From: Yaniella sp.
GTDB lineage: Bacteria; Actinomycetota; Actinomycetes; Actinomycetales; Micrococcaceae
Assembly (NCBI RefSeq): GCF_030453185.1
Contig: NZ_JAKDKW010000001.1
Location: 62,001 to 126,000, forward strand
Length of the DNA: 64,000 bases
Direction: 5' to 3'
Shown: positions 48,601 through 56,786 of the stretch, piece after piece
How the letters are laid out: each line of letters opens with the position of its first letter
Position numbering within the stretch: position 1 is the stretch's first letter
Translations under genes and position numbers: made by a program
Notes under the pieces: generated by a model
Told to the model about the DNA's origin: nothing
The model's input: the letters and a program-made list of their open reading frames with translations, nothing else
Databases searched by the model: none

Positions 48601-50317
48601 AATTAGAACCAAACGCACGAACACTTTATCCACTACGAACCGTATTGATGAGTTTGTAGATGCGGCTGCAACAGTTCCTGCATTAGCTACTTTCTTACGT
48701 GCAAAATCTCAGTACCCAATCTTGAGCGGTCTGCAACCAGATTTATACAGGGTATTTATGGAGCGGACCTGGCGTTCGGCAAATGAACACGGCGTGAGCG
48801 CACTTGTACATCCTGAGTCACACTTCACAGAGAAAGGTGCTTGGAATCTTAGAACAGTTGCATATCAACGGTTGCGTCGCCACTGGCAGTTCATTAACGA
48901 ATTTAAGCTGTATGAAATTGCCAATACAGCCACATACGGAGTTCACATTTACGGAGACCGGCGTACCAATCCTCACTTTGCAATGGCCGTTTCTCTATAT
49001 CATCCTGATACTGTCGAACGCTCTCTGGAACACGAGGGAGGTACGGAAGTTCCTGGGCTCAAAGACTCTGAAGGGAATTGGGATACTAGACCTCACCGAG
49101 AGCGAATCCTTGACATCAATATCGACACACTTAATATTTGGGCAAGGATTCTAGACGAACCGGGTACGCCGCCATTACACGCTCGAATGATTTACCCTGT
49201 GAATAGGGCAAGTATGGCTGTACTCGAAAAGCTAAGCCATGCTCCGAGAGTACGAAAATTAGGACTGCAATATTCTCCTGGGTGGCACGAAACTGCTGAT
49301 CGAAAACGTGGCTATTTCGAGGTTGGCTCCAAGACCAACGCATCATGGGAAGACGTCATATTACAAGGTCCGCATTTCAATGTTGCCAACCCCTTCGCAA
49401 AAATCCCGAACCCCACTATGAAGAGCCACAGAGATTGGGCTTCATTAGACCTAGAAGCGCTTCCCGTAAGCTTTATCCCTCGCACCAGTTATCAACCGGT
49501 CAGAGGTGTCAATTCGACCTATGATCAGGACTACGGCAATTGGCTAGATCGTGGTGGAGAGCCGAAACCGCAAAGGAATTTCTATCGTATAGCCTGGCGT
49601 AGAATGGCATCCAGAACGGGTGAGCGCACTCTGCGTGCCACGGTAATCCCTCCTCAAGCTGCCCATATTAATACTGTGCAGTCGGCTTGGCATAACGAAG
49701 GGGACCTCGAATCGACAGTACTTTTGGCGGGAGTTTTTTCTTCGATAGTCGCTGATTTTATGATCAAAATTGGTGGTGCATCAGATATTCTCGGCAATAC
49801 CATCGATGCTCTTCCAATTGTTTCGGGCGAATCAATTGCTATTGCAATTAGGAGACGTGCCATCGCTCTCATGAAATTAACGGAAGCCTTTGATGGTTTA
49901 GAAACTATAGATCGATTAGGAACAGCTCCAATTTCGGCACTTAGAGTGGCCAGTGAGAGGCGTCAGGCACTTATTGAGATTGATGCCCTAGTCGCCTTAG
50001 ATTTGGGCATTTCTATCGATGAGCTGTGCACAATCTACCGTACACAGTTCCCAGTATTGAGGGGATACGAGCAAACTGATTTGTATGATGCAAATGGACG
50101 TCAGATTCCCATAGAGATGAATCAGAACTACCGACAAGTCGGCGAAAACGGCATGACTGTAGAAGCCCGTACTTGGGTACATCCACAGAGTGAGGTCGAG
50201 TACGTCTTCGAATTCCCCTTTAGAAGCTTTGATCGTGAGGAAGACATGCGTGCAGCTTATGAAAGATTTAGCCGCATGCTCGAAGACCACGGCCGGATCA
50301 TTGAAGACGAGGACTAA
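45683..50317 (+). CDS. drmMI: DrmMI/Eco57I-type N6-adenine DNA methyltransferase
   Basis: This is a 1544-residue DNA methylase of the type IIG/Eco57I and PglX-like class. The N-terminal domain is large. Then come SASFYTPEVMTKFVV, SAM motif I EPALGSGAF (about 568-576) and the catalytic NPPW at 942-945, typical of N6-adenine methylation. The C-terminal third should hold the target-recognition domain and is clearly more AT-rich, with many AGA codons. No PD-(D/E)XK motif is visible at its N-terminus, so it looks like a methylase only. The TTG start has AAGGAG seven bases upstream, inside the end of drmD. By family role it marks self DNA for the defence system. The helicase gene starts 3 bases after its stop. 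Confidence 0.88.
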   Translation: MSSSEAFVIINDWISEHYFTDTGRGETFQKQIRALRKIWDEDAADGHDTPVTRFSAERLKIQEALAGLSIDGAETAERARDAYARLRQIFGHHGQPEDLTMQRSQNDLTITATRLGEATDVLWLDATAVTGTDQGPDQVQLLGTNCLDDTPRPDQPVSKLLSELYLTETAPSFIVVAAGNVLFLTDRQRWPEGRYLAVDVQLVADRNETKKGGEIDRLLAVFSRNSLMPSDDGSIWWTQRLEESHQHAVGVSQDLRDGIRESIEIIANDVLMRRTDQGLSNDEIDGQDLARQSLRFLYRILFLLYAEAFPELGVLPKGAGEYDAGYGIDRLRELSMVELTDSREQQGTHLYESLALLFQLVNGDHATQQHKSPHEDELEDELETISAEGLVFESLEADLFMPEATHLINSSKLGNLAMQHILQRLLLSRSDSKGPRGFISYANLGINQLGAVYEGLMSYTGFIAETDLREVAKNGDASKGSWVVSVEKALEIDPKHLVTRIDEQTGIKEPVLHPKGSFVFRLSGRERQQSASFYTPEVMTKFVVSQALAELLDENTRADDILNLSICEPALGSGAFVIEAVRQLADEYLTRKQDELGQQIEPESYAQELQAVKAQIALHQVHGVDLNSTAVELAEVSLWLDTMQPGLHAPWFGLRLKRGNSLVGARRATYTTYGVEKKKYLTEAPEPAPMTGLADALERGSVDSAVQGRIHHFLLPGEGWGAGGKAKEVKDLVPTEQKALNDWARSTKTKLSSDQIRRLQGLAQRVETLWGLATRRLQIAESEARRFIDYWPREREAEHNVITREQIEASLANENGAYRRLKRVMDAWTALWYWPLTEREVQPPTIDQWIDALERILGKPGKESKFEGQDTLLSSADWDELNEFEELDLDFAGAARIDEKFFDDHPWLRVLEDVSQEQAFFHWELEFGPVFAHGGFDLQVGNPPWVRPRSDESALLAEFDPWWQLAEKPTQAEIRTKRTNTLSTTNRIDEFVDAAATVPALATFLRAKSQYPILSGLQPDLYRVFMERTWRSANEHGVSALVHPESHFTEKGAWNLRTVAYQRLRRHWQFINEFKLYEIANTATYGVHIYGDRRTNPHFAMAVSLYHPDTVERSLEHEGGTEVPGLKDSEGNWDTRPHRERILDINIDTLNIWARILDEPGTPPLHARMIYPVNRASMAVLEKLSHAPRVRKLGLQYSPGWHETADRKRGYFEVGSKTNASWEDVILQGPHFNVANPFAKIPNPTMKSHRDWASLDLEALPVSFIPRTSYQPVRGVNSTYDQDYGNWLDRGGEPKPQRNFYRIAWRRMASRTGERTLRATVIPPQAAHINTVQSAWHNEGDLESTVLLAGVFSSIVADFMIKIGGASDILGNTIDALPIVSGESIAIAIRRRAIALMKLTEAFDGLETIDRLGTAPISALRVASERRQALIEIDALVALDLGISIDELCTIYRTQFPVLRGYEQTDLYDANGRQIPIEMNQNYRQVGENGMTVEARTWVHPQSEVEYVFEFPFRSFDREEDMRAAYERFSRMLEDHGRIIEDED

Positions 50318-50320
50318 GTC

Positions 50321-53300
50321 ATGGTTGCGCTGCTCCCGACCCGTCAGGCCACGGATCTTGTCTCAGGTATCCAGGACTATCTCACAACGACTTTCGCGCT
50401 GTCAGACAAGCCGGCACAGGCTGCAGTCCGTGAGTTCCTGTCGGATCGTGACAATGGCATGTTCAAGGGGCCGTATATCCGGTTGCGGCTGCCGTTCCAA
50501 CCGGCTCAAGACGGTTGGGAGAATTTCCTCGGTCATCATTTTGGGGAGTTCACGCCCTACGGGCACCAAGCGCTGGCGTATGAGCGTTTAAGTTCGTTTG
50601 GACGTGATGGCCAACGGTTCCGTCGTCCTGAACCGACGTTGGTCACCACCGGTACCGGGTCAGGCAAGACCGAGGCGTTCTTGCATCCGATCTTGGATCA
50701 CGTACTGCGTGCTAAGCGCGAGGGCATTACCGGGATGAAAGCACTCATCTTGTATCCAATGAACGCATTGGCAAATGATCAAGCAGCACGACTAGCACAG
50801 CTTCTCACCACGGATACACGACTCTCCGGTATCCGCGCCGCTCTCTACACAGGTCAAAAAGGGAAAGATCGGTCTCGAGTCACCGCCGACAGTTTGATCA
50901 CCAACCCCCAAGCGATTCAAGACCATACGCCAGATATCTTATTGACCAACTACAAAATGTTGGATCAATTGCTGCTGCGGCATAACGATGCTCCTATCTG
51001 GGAAGCCTCGGCGCTGAGTCTGCAGTACTTGGTTCTTGATGAATTCCACACCTACGACGGTGCTCAAGGAACCGACGTGGCCATGCTGCTGCGACGCTTA
51101 GGCATGACGCTGAAGTCCTATTGGCCAGCATCATCTGATGGCGGCGCTGATGCAGTCACTGCTGAAGATCGACAACGTCCACTGGGCATGATCACTCCCG
51201 TGGCCACGTCGGCCACACTGGGCGGTGGTGACGGTGGCGAGGAGATGCTGCACTTTGCCGAAACCATCTTTGGCGAAAAGTTTGATGAGGCATCGCTGAT
51301 CACCGAATCGCGTATGAGCTTTGCCCAGTGGCAGCAGTTGAGCCCAGCGGGTGCTGGCTTGCCCCGCGGTCTTGAAGAGCTTAGTGCGTCTATTTCTGAG
51401 ACCAATCGGGTGGTCGAAGCTAACCCGTCTGAAGAAGAAATTCTTGACACGATTTTGGACGCGCTGTTTGAACAGCCTCCAGAACATGAGCCTCACGTGA
51501 TGCTTGATGCGCTGCGCCACCATCCGCTCACAGAATTCTTGGTCGTGCACACTGAAACTGCCCGGGATATCACTGAACTGACAGAGTTGCTGTTTCCGAG
51601 GTTGACCGGGGAGAAGGAACTTGTAGAGGCCGCCGAATTTGTGAGCCACATCCTGGCCCTGTACTCCTATGTTCGCGTTGCGACAGGACGTCTGGCGCTA
51701 ACGGTTGAAACGCACTTATGGATCCGAGAACTCACCCGTATTGACGCGAAAGTGGATACGTCTCTTGAGTTCCGTTGGGGCGATGACCCGGTGGTGGAGA
51801 CCGAAGAACTTGCACAGGGTGAAGCACCGGCAACCTATCTGCCGGCAGTCTACTGTCGCCACTGTGGCCGGTATGGGTGGGGTGCAAAGCTCGCTCCGAC
51901 ACAGTCAGAACTGATCATTGATCCAGATGAGATCCGCCAGGCCTCGCTGACTCACGAAGCAGACTTTCGTGTCCTGCTCGAAGGCGGAGCAGAAGCCGAC
52001 GAAGCCGCGCGGGAAGGCCGCAGCTACCGCTCTACCAAAGCCATCGGGCTGCGGTACTTTCATCGACAAAAACAAACACTGGATACCAGGCCGCCAGAAG
52101 ATGATGATCCAGATCTACATCGAGGTCTGATCATTCCGGTTCTGGCTTTAGACGGTGATGAGGTTGTCGAACAGTCACAAAACGATGTCTGCCCGGCGTG
52201 CTTCACCGAAGATGCCATCCGTTTCGTAGGTTCTGCTGTTTCCACCCTGACATCGGTTGCGATCTCTACGCTCTTTGGCGACTCTGATTTGGATCGTGCA
52301 GAGAAGAAAGCGCTGGTCTTTACCGACTCTGTTCAGGATGCATCACATCGAGCCGGCTTTATCCAGGCACGCTCGCGCACGTTTACCTTGCGTAGCCAGT
52401 TACGCAACGGTTTTGCCGACACCGGATATGCCACGATGACCTTGGCACAGTTAGTCAATAGTGTCATGAACGTTCCCGATGTGGCTGATGAGCGTTTTCA
52501 TCGCTTCCGTCTAATCCCGCCGGATTTGGTTGAGCGCAAAGGTTTTGCTGAGTTCTGGCAAGAACGTGCCACCGGACGGGACCGGAGCCGTGCTTACACC
52601 AATGTGCAGCGGCGGCTTTCCTTCGACGCTGCCTTGGAATTAGGGCTGAGCGCTCGTATGGGGCGGACCCTTGAACTCACCGGATCAGTCGTTGCTGAGG
52701 CAGACGCAGGATCTGACGCGAAACTTGCCGCCATCGCACAAAAAGCCTGGGACACCACGCTGCATATCCTGCCCGATACGGGCGTCCCATCGCAGGAGGA
52801 ATTCTTGCACTGGGCTCGTGGATTCTTGGTTCGCATGCGACTGCGCGGCGGGATTTATCACGACTGGTTACGGCGCTACATTGAAAGTGGCGGGCGTAGA
52901 TATTGGCTCTGGGGAGGTCGCCCTCGAGAACAAGGCATGCAAGCGTTTCCCAAGGGTCGCCCCGCGCCAGCGTTTCCGGTGGTGGGATCAACACTTCCCG
53001 ATAGCGGCTTAGACCCGGTAGCCTCTCGTCGGAGCTGGTATAACGACTGGACCCATCGAACCCTGGAAGTTGGTCGGGATGATGCCAGTGTCTTAGCCAG
53101 AAAACTGTTCGAGCTGCTCCATGAAGGTGGCATCCTCATGGCGTTGAAAGCCGAACCGGGTGCAACTGCTTATGCATTAGCTCCGGAACAGGTCATGCTG
53201 GCTGTTCCCAGTGCTGCAGGGCTGCGCAATGGGGAGCATGCGGTGCAGTGTTCGGTGTGTGGGACCATGAGCTTCGGGACGCCACTGGTCGTTGAGCAGT

Positions 53301-56300
53301 TGCTTGGTGCACCATGTCTGCGTCAAACCTGCAAGGGATTCCAAGAACGCGGCATTTTTGACCCGAAAAATTATTATCGCCAGTTGTATGCCTCAACCGA
53401 CGGCAAACGCGTGGTCGCCAAGGAACATACGTCGGTCTTGAAGGATAAAGACCGGCTTGCATATGAGGATGGTTTCAAGAAGACGTTGCAGGATCCGGGC
53501 GACCCCAACGTGCTGGTTGCCACGCCCACCCTGGAAATGGGCATCGACATTGGTGACCTCTCCTGTGTCATGCTGGCCTCCCTCCCAACATCTGTTGCCA
53601 GCTATGTGCAACGTGTGGGCCGTGCAGGTCGCCTGACCGGGAATGCCTTGGTTGTTGCGTTTGTCCAAGGCAGGGGAGCGCACCTGCCGAAGCTCAACGA
53701 TCCACTGTCTGTTATTGATGGTGAAGTTCGTCCACCCAAGACGTATCTGGACGCTGAAGAGATTCTGATGCGTCAGTTTATGGCATTTCTTGGCGATAAA
53801 CTTGCCCGAGATCCTGAGGCAGCACACCCGCGGCAGGCCAAAGAGGTCATGCAATCGGTCAAACCGAATAGCTATTTCGGGCAGCTTATCGCGTTGGCTC
53901 AGTCTGATGACCGTGCACTGGTTGATGAGTTCCTGCACGCTTTTGGCAGTCTTGTCTCGGAGTCCAGCCAGCAACGGCTCTATGCCTGGGTGCAACATGA
54001 GATGGCAGGTGTACTGGAACATGCAACGGTTGAGTGGCAACAACTCGGTGAAGCGTTACGGCACCGCATCCGTGATGTCCAAGACGCCCTTGAGGACCTG
54101 ACGCAAGATTTCCACCAGGCCCAACACGATTTCGGCCACGACGAGAAACATCCGAAGTTGAAAGAGGCGGAACGTGACGTCAACTCCGCTACCGCCCAGC
54201 TCAAACGGCTTCGGGCGGAAGAAAATGAATTGAACACCGGCTGGTGGATTGCACAGCTGGAACGACATGGCATCTACCCGAATTACACGTTGATCGGTGA
54301 GCCAGTCGTCCTCAACGTCGGTGTTTCGTGGCGAGATGAAGACACGCAAGAATTTGAAACCGAGACCTATGAATTAGAACGTATGGCTGACGTTGCAATC
54401 CGTGAGCTTGCCCCAGGCGCCACGTTCTATGCCTATGGGATGGAAATCGACATCGATGCTGTCGACCTCGGCCCGCAAAACCGGAACTTGCAATACTGGC
54501 AGATCTGTCCAGGATGCGGCTGGATTAATGCCATTGAGCATACCGGTACAGAGCGTGGTTATAGTGGTCTGGTTTCCAGCTGTGCTCGCTGTGATTCCAA
54601 CGCTATCCATGACCAGGGGCAGATTTATACGACACTGGAACTGAGCCGGGTCAGTGCTGAAGTGCGCCGCGACGAAGCGTCCATCAGTGATAACCGGGAT
54701 AGCCGCCGAAGAACACGATTCACCGTGGTTCCGGTCAATGATGTTGAACCCAATGGTGTCGACACTCGTTGGTTCGTGGCTGAAAATGGTTTCGGTGTCG
54801 AATATCTTCGTCAAACCACGGTCACCAACCTCAACTTTGGCCTTACTTCGCGGCGATCTACCGTGCGTGATATTGCAGGACAACGCATTGCCAACGCACC
54901 ACTGTTTACGATTTGTGCCTATTGTGGTCAGCTACGTCGGTCGGAACAAGCCCATTCAAAATATGATCACCGCTTATGGTGCAGATATCGCAAGGCGGAT
55001 GAGGCACCCGAAGAAGATGTACTGTTAGCCCACCGGTTGCGGACTCAAGGCGTCAAGCTGCATCTACCGTTGCAGCCCGAATACGCTGATGATTATGTAG
55101 CACCCACGCTACTAGCCGCGGTGCAGCTGGGACTCGTGGAACACCTGGGCGGCGCCACCGGACAGGTCGCTGCGTTTGAGCTACTAGATCACGACACAAT
55201 GCACGCCATGACCCTGTTGATCCATGACAGGGTTCCTGGCGGAACCGGCTATCTGGCAGCGTTTAAAGAACCTCAGACCGTCTTCGAAGTGCTCAAAGCG
55301 GCCTGGGAAATCGTCAGTCAGTGTCCATGTCAGCAGGAGGAGCGGCGAGCATGTCACCGTTGTCTGCTGCCGTATGCGCCCTACAAAATGGAAGACCACG
55401 TAGCCCGTGTGACCGCAGAACGGCTCCTGACTGAACTTCTCGCAGTCCCGGATGGTGCCTCAGATGTTCAGAGCATGCCGTGGACCATCCAAAATGATCC
55501 GGTCGAACGCGACGCAGGGGAATCCATGCTGGAAGTGGAATTCCGGGACGCATTGAAACAGCGGTTGGATTCCCAAGGCGTCAAATGGGAATCGGTCCCC
55601 ACAGCGCGCGGTGAGGAATTGCGCTTCCGAATACCGGATAAGCGAACCTCGGGCAGATTGCATTCCTGGAGCCTCCGGCCGCAGGTCGATATCGAGGGGA
55701 CACGCCCGGATTTTAAGCTCATCTCTGGTGATGCGAATCTTCCAAGCCTGGCAATCTACACCGACGGATTCACCTACCACGCGACACCCGGTTATAACCG
55801 GGTCGGTGATGATGCCATGAAACGACACCGGTTGCGGATGCAAGGCGATGCGTTGCCCTGGGCGATCACATACCAAGACATAGAATTGTTCCTGGTCAAC
55901 CGTGAACATAGCAATACTGCCGTGCGGGCGAATGCTTGGTTGAACCAAAACACCGTCCAAGCGCTGCAACAGCAGCATGCGTTCCAAAAAGATATTGTGG
56001 AATCCATTCCGCGGGGCAACCTGGAGCTGCTGTGGCAGTGGATCCAAGACCCGGATATTAGCCAATGGCAACACACCGCAAACTTGGCCGGAGCATTGGC
56101 CTTGTCAGATTCCGCAGCGCAAGGCTCCATCGAACAAGAACACGCAAGCGAGTTTCAATTAACTGCTGAACAAGCCAATACGCATCTAAACACCGCACAG
56201 GGTGACTATCTCCACTGGATGCGGCAACTCGGTGCAGTCAATATGTTGGTCAGAGGCGACCTCAGAAACTCGCTAACTATGCGCAGCATACTGGTACTTC

Positions 56301-56770
56301 ATGATGGTTCAGATGCTATGCACACCTACGACTACAAACACGCCTGGCAGCAGTGGCTCACCTGGTCGAACATGTTGGCTTTCGTATCTGACCCCGGTTC
56401 CGTGCTGATCGCTACCCAATCCACGGCTCAGACTCTGTGGGAAGAGCTCTACGGCGCCTCCGATGTCCGAGTCACCGAGGCCCCGGGAATCGATGTGGCA
56501 CGGCCAGCTGTACCGGTGGGCTGGGAAATTGTCTTCGAAGAAGCCGAAGCCGATGAACATGCCTTTTTCCAAGAGCTAGCAGAGCACGGTTTACCGGTGC
56601 CCGAGATTGGCGATGAAATGGACGGTGTCATGCTGCAGGTTTCCTGGCCAGACCACAAGGTTGCGGTCGTCTACGATCCCGAAGACATCGAACCGGTCCA
56701 GTCCAAGGGTTGGACCGCTGTGGTAACGGACGACACCGCAGCAGTACTGGTAGCACTGGGGCAGGACTAG
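50321..56770 (+). CDS. Giant DEAD/DEAH helicase with DUF1998 and a putative C-terminal nuclease domain
   Basis: This is a 2149-residue superfamily 2 helicase. Walker A is TGTGSGKT (about 110), DEFH lies at 240-243 and VATSATLGGG at about 293. The segment ALVFTDSVQDASHRAGF (about 664) is typical of large DUF1998 helicases. After a long insert come ATPTLEMGIDIGD (about 1067) and QRVGRAGR (about 1097). Several zinc-ribbon-like CxxC pairs follow (for example CPGCG, CARC and CAYCG), and the DUF1998 end CHRCLLPYAPY lies near 1676. Residues about 1730-1870 look like a Vsr/DUF559-type PD-(D/E)XK fold (E1738/E1740, D1797, D1815 in TDGFTYH, then KRHRLRMQG). It resembles DrmA-DrmB fused, or DruE of Druantia. 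A middle coiled-coil (about 1255-1300) is also visible. Confidence 0.82.
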   Translation: MVALLPTRQATDLVSGIQDYLTTTFALSDKPAQAAVREFLSDRDNGMFKGPYIRLRLPFQPAQDGWENFLGHHFGEFTPYGHQALAYERLSSFGRDGQRFRRPEPTLVTTGTGSGKTEAFLHPILDHVLRAKREGITGMKALILYPMNALANDQAARLAQLLTTDTRLSGIRAALYTGQKGKDRSRVTADSLITNPQAIQDHTPDILLTNYKMLDQLLLRHNDAPIWEASALSLQYLVLDEFHTYDGAQGTDVAMLLRRLGMTLKSYWPASSDGGADAVTAEDRQRPLGMITPVATSATLGGGDGGEEMLHFAETIFGEKFDEASLITESRMSFAQWQQLSPAGAGLPRGLEELSASISETNRVVEANPSEEEILDTILDALFEQPPEHEPHVMLDALRHHPLTEFLVVHTETARDITELTELLFPRLTGEKELVEAAEFVSHILALYSYVRVATGRLALTVETHLWIRELTRIDAKVDTSLEFRWGDDPVVETEELAQGEAPATYLPAVYCRHCGRYGWGAKLAPTQSELIIDPDEIRQASLTHEADFRVLLEGGAEADEAAREGRSYRSTKAIGLRYFHRQKQTLDTRPPEDDDPDLHRGLIIPVLALDGDEVVEQSQNDVCPACFTEDAIRFVGSAVSTLTSVAISTLFGDSDLDRAEKKALVFTDSVQDASHRAGFIQARSRTFTLRSQLRNGFADTGYATMTLAQLVNSVMNVPDVADERFHRFRLIPPDLVERKGFAEFWQERATGRDRSRAYTNVQRRLSFDAALELGLSARMGRTLELTGSVVAEADAGSDAKLAAIAQKAWDTTLHILPDTGVPSQEEFLHWARGFLVRMRLRGGIYHDWLRRYIESGGRRYWLWGGRPREQGMQAFPKGRPAPAFPVVGSTLPDSGLDPVASRRSWYNDWTHRTLEVGRDDASVLARKLFELLHEGGILMALKAEPGATAYALAPEQVMLAVPSAAGLRNGEHAVQCSVCGTMSFGTPLVVEQLLGAPCLRQTCKGFQERGIFDPKNYYRQLYASTDGKRVVAKEHTSVLKDKDRLAYEDGFKKTLQDPGDPNVLVATPTLEMGIDIGDLSCVMLASLPTSVASYVQRVGRAGRLTGNALVVAFVQGRGAHLPKLNDPLSVIDGEVRPPKTYLDAEEILMRQFMAFLGDKLARDPEAAHPRQAKEVMQSVKPNSYFGQLIALAQSDDRALVDEFLHAFGSLVSESSQQRLYAWVQHEMAGVLEHATVEWQQLGEALRHRIRDVQDALEDLTQDFHQAQHDFGHDEKHPKLKEAERDVNSATAQLKRLRAEENELNTGWWIAQLERHGIYPNYTLIGEPVVLNVGVSWRDEDTQEFETETYELERMADVAIRELAPGATFYAYGMEIDIDAVDLGPQNRNLQYWQICPGCGWINAIEHTGTERGYSGLVSSCARCDSNAIHDQGQIYTTLELSRVSAEVRRDEASISDNRDSRRRTRFTVVPVNDVEPNGVDTRWFVAENGFGVEYLRQTTVTNLNFGLTSRRSTVRDIAGQRIANAPLFTICAYCGQLRRSEQAHSKYDHRLWCRYRKADEAPEEDVLLAHRLRTQGVKLHLPLQPEYADDYVAPTLLAAVQLGLVEHLGGATGQVAAFELLDHDTMHAMTLLIHDRVPGGTGYLAAFKEPQTVFEVLKAAWEIVSQCPCQQEERRACHRCLLPYAPYKMEDHVARVTAERLLTELLAVPDGASDVQSMPWTIQNDPVERDAGESMLEVEFRDALKQRLDSQGVKWESVPTARGEELRFRIPDKRTSGRLHSWSLRPQVDIEGTRPDFKLISGDANLPSLAIYTDGFTYHATPGYNRVGDDAMKRHRLRMQGDALPWAITYQDIELFLVNREHSNTAVRANAWLNQNTVQALQQQHAFQKDIVESIPRGNLELLWQWIQDPDISQWQHTANLAGALALSDSAAQGSIEQEHASEFQLTAEQANTHLNTAQGDYLHWMRQLGAVNMLVRGDLRNSLTMRSILVLHDGSDAMHTYDYKHAWQQWLTWSNMLAFVSDPGSVLIATQSTAQTLWEELYGASDVRVTEAPGIDVARPAVPVGWEIVFEEAEADEHAFFQELAEHGLPVPEIGDEMDGVMLQVSWPDHKVAVVYDPEDIEPVQSKGWTAVVTDDTAAVLVALGQD

Positions 56771-56786
56771 AAGGAGCTCGATCACA

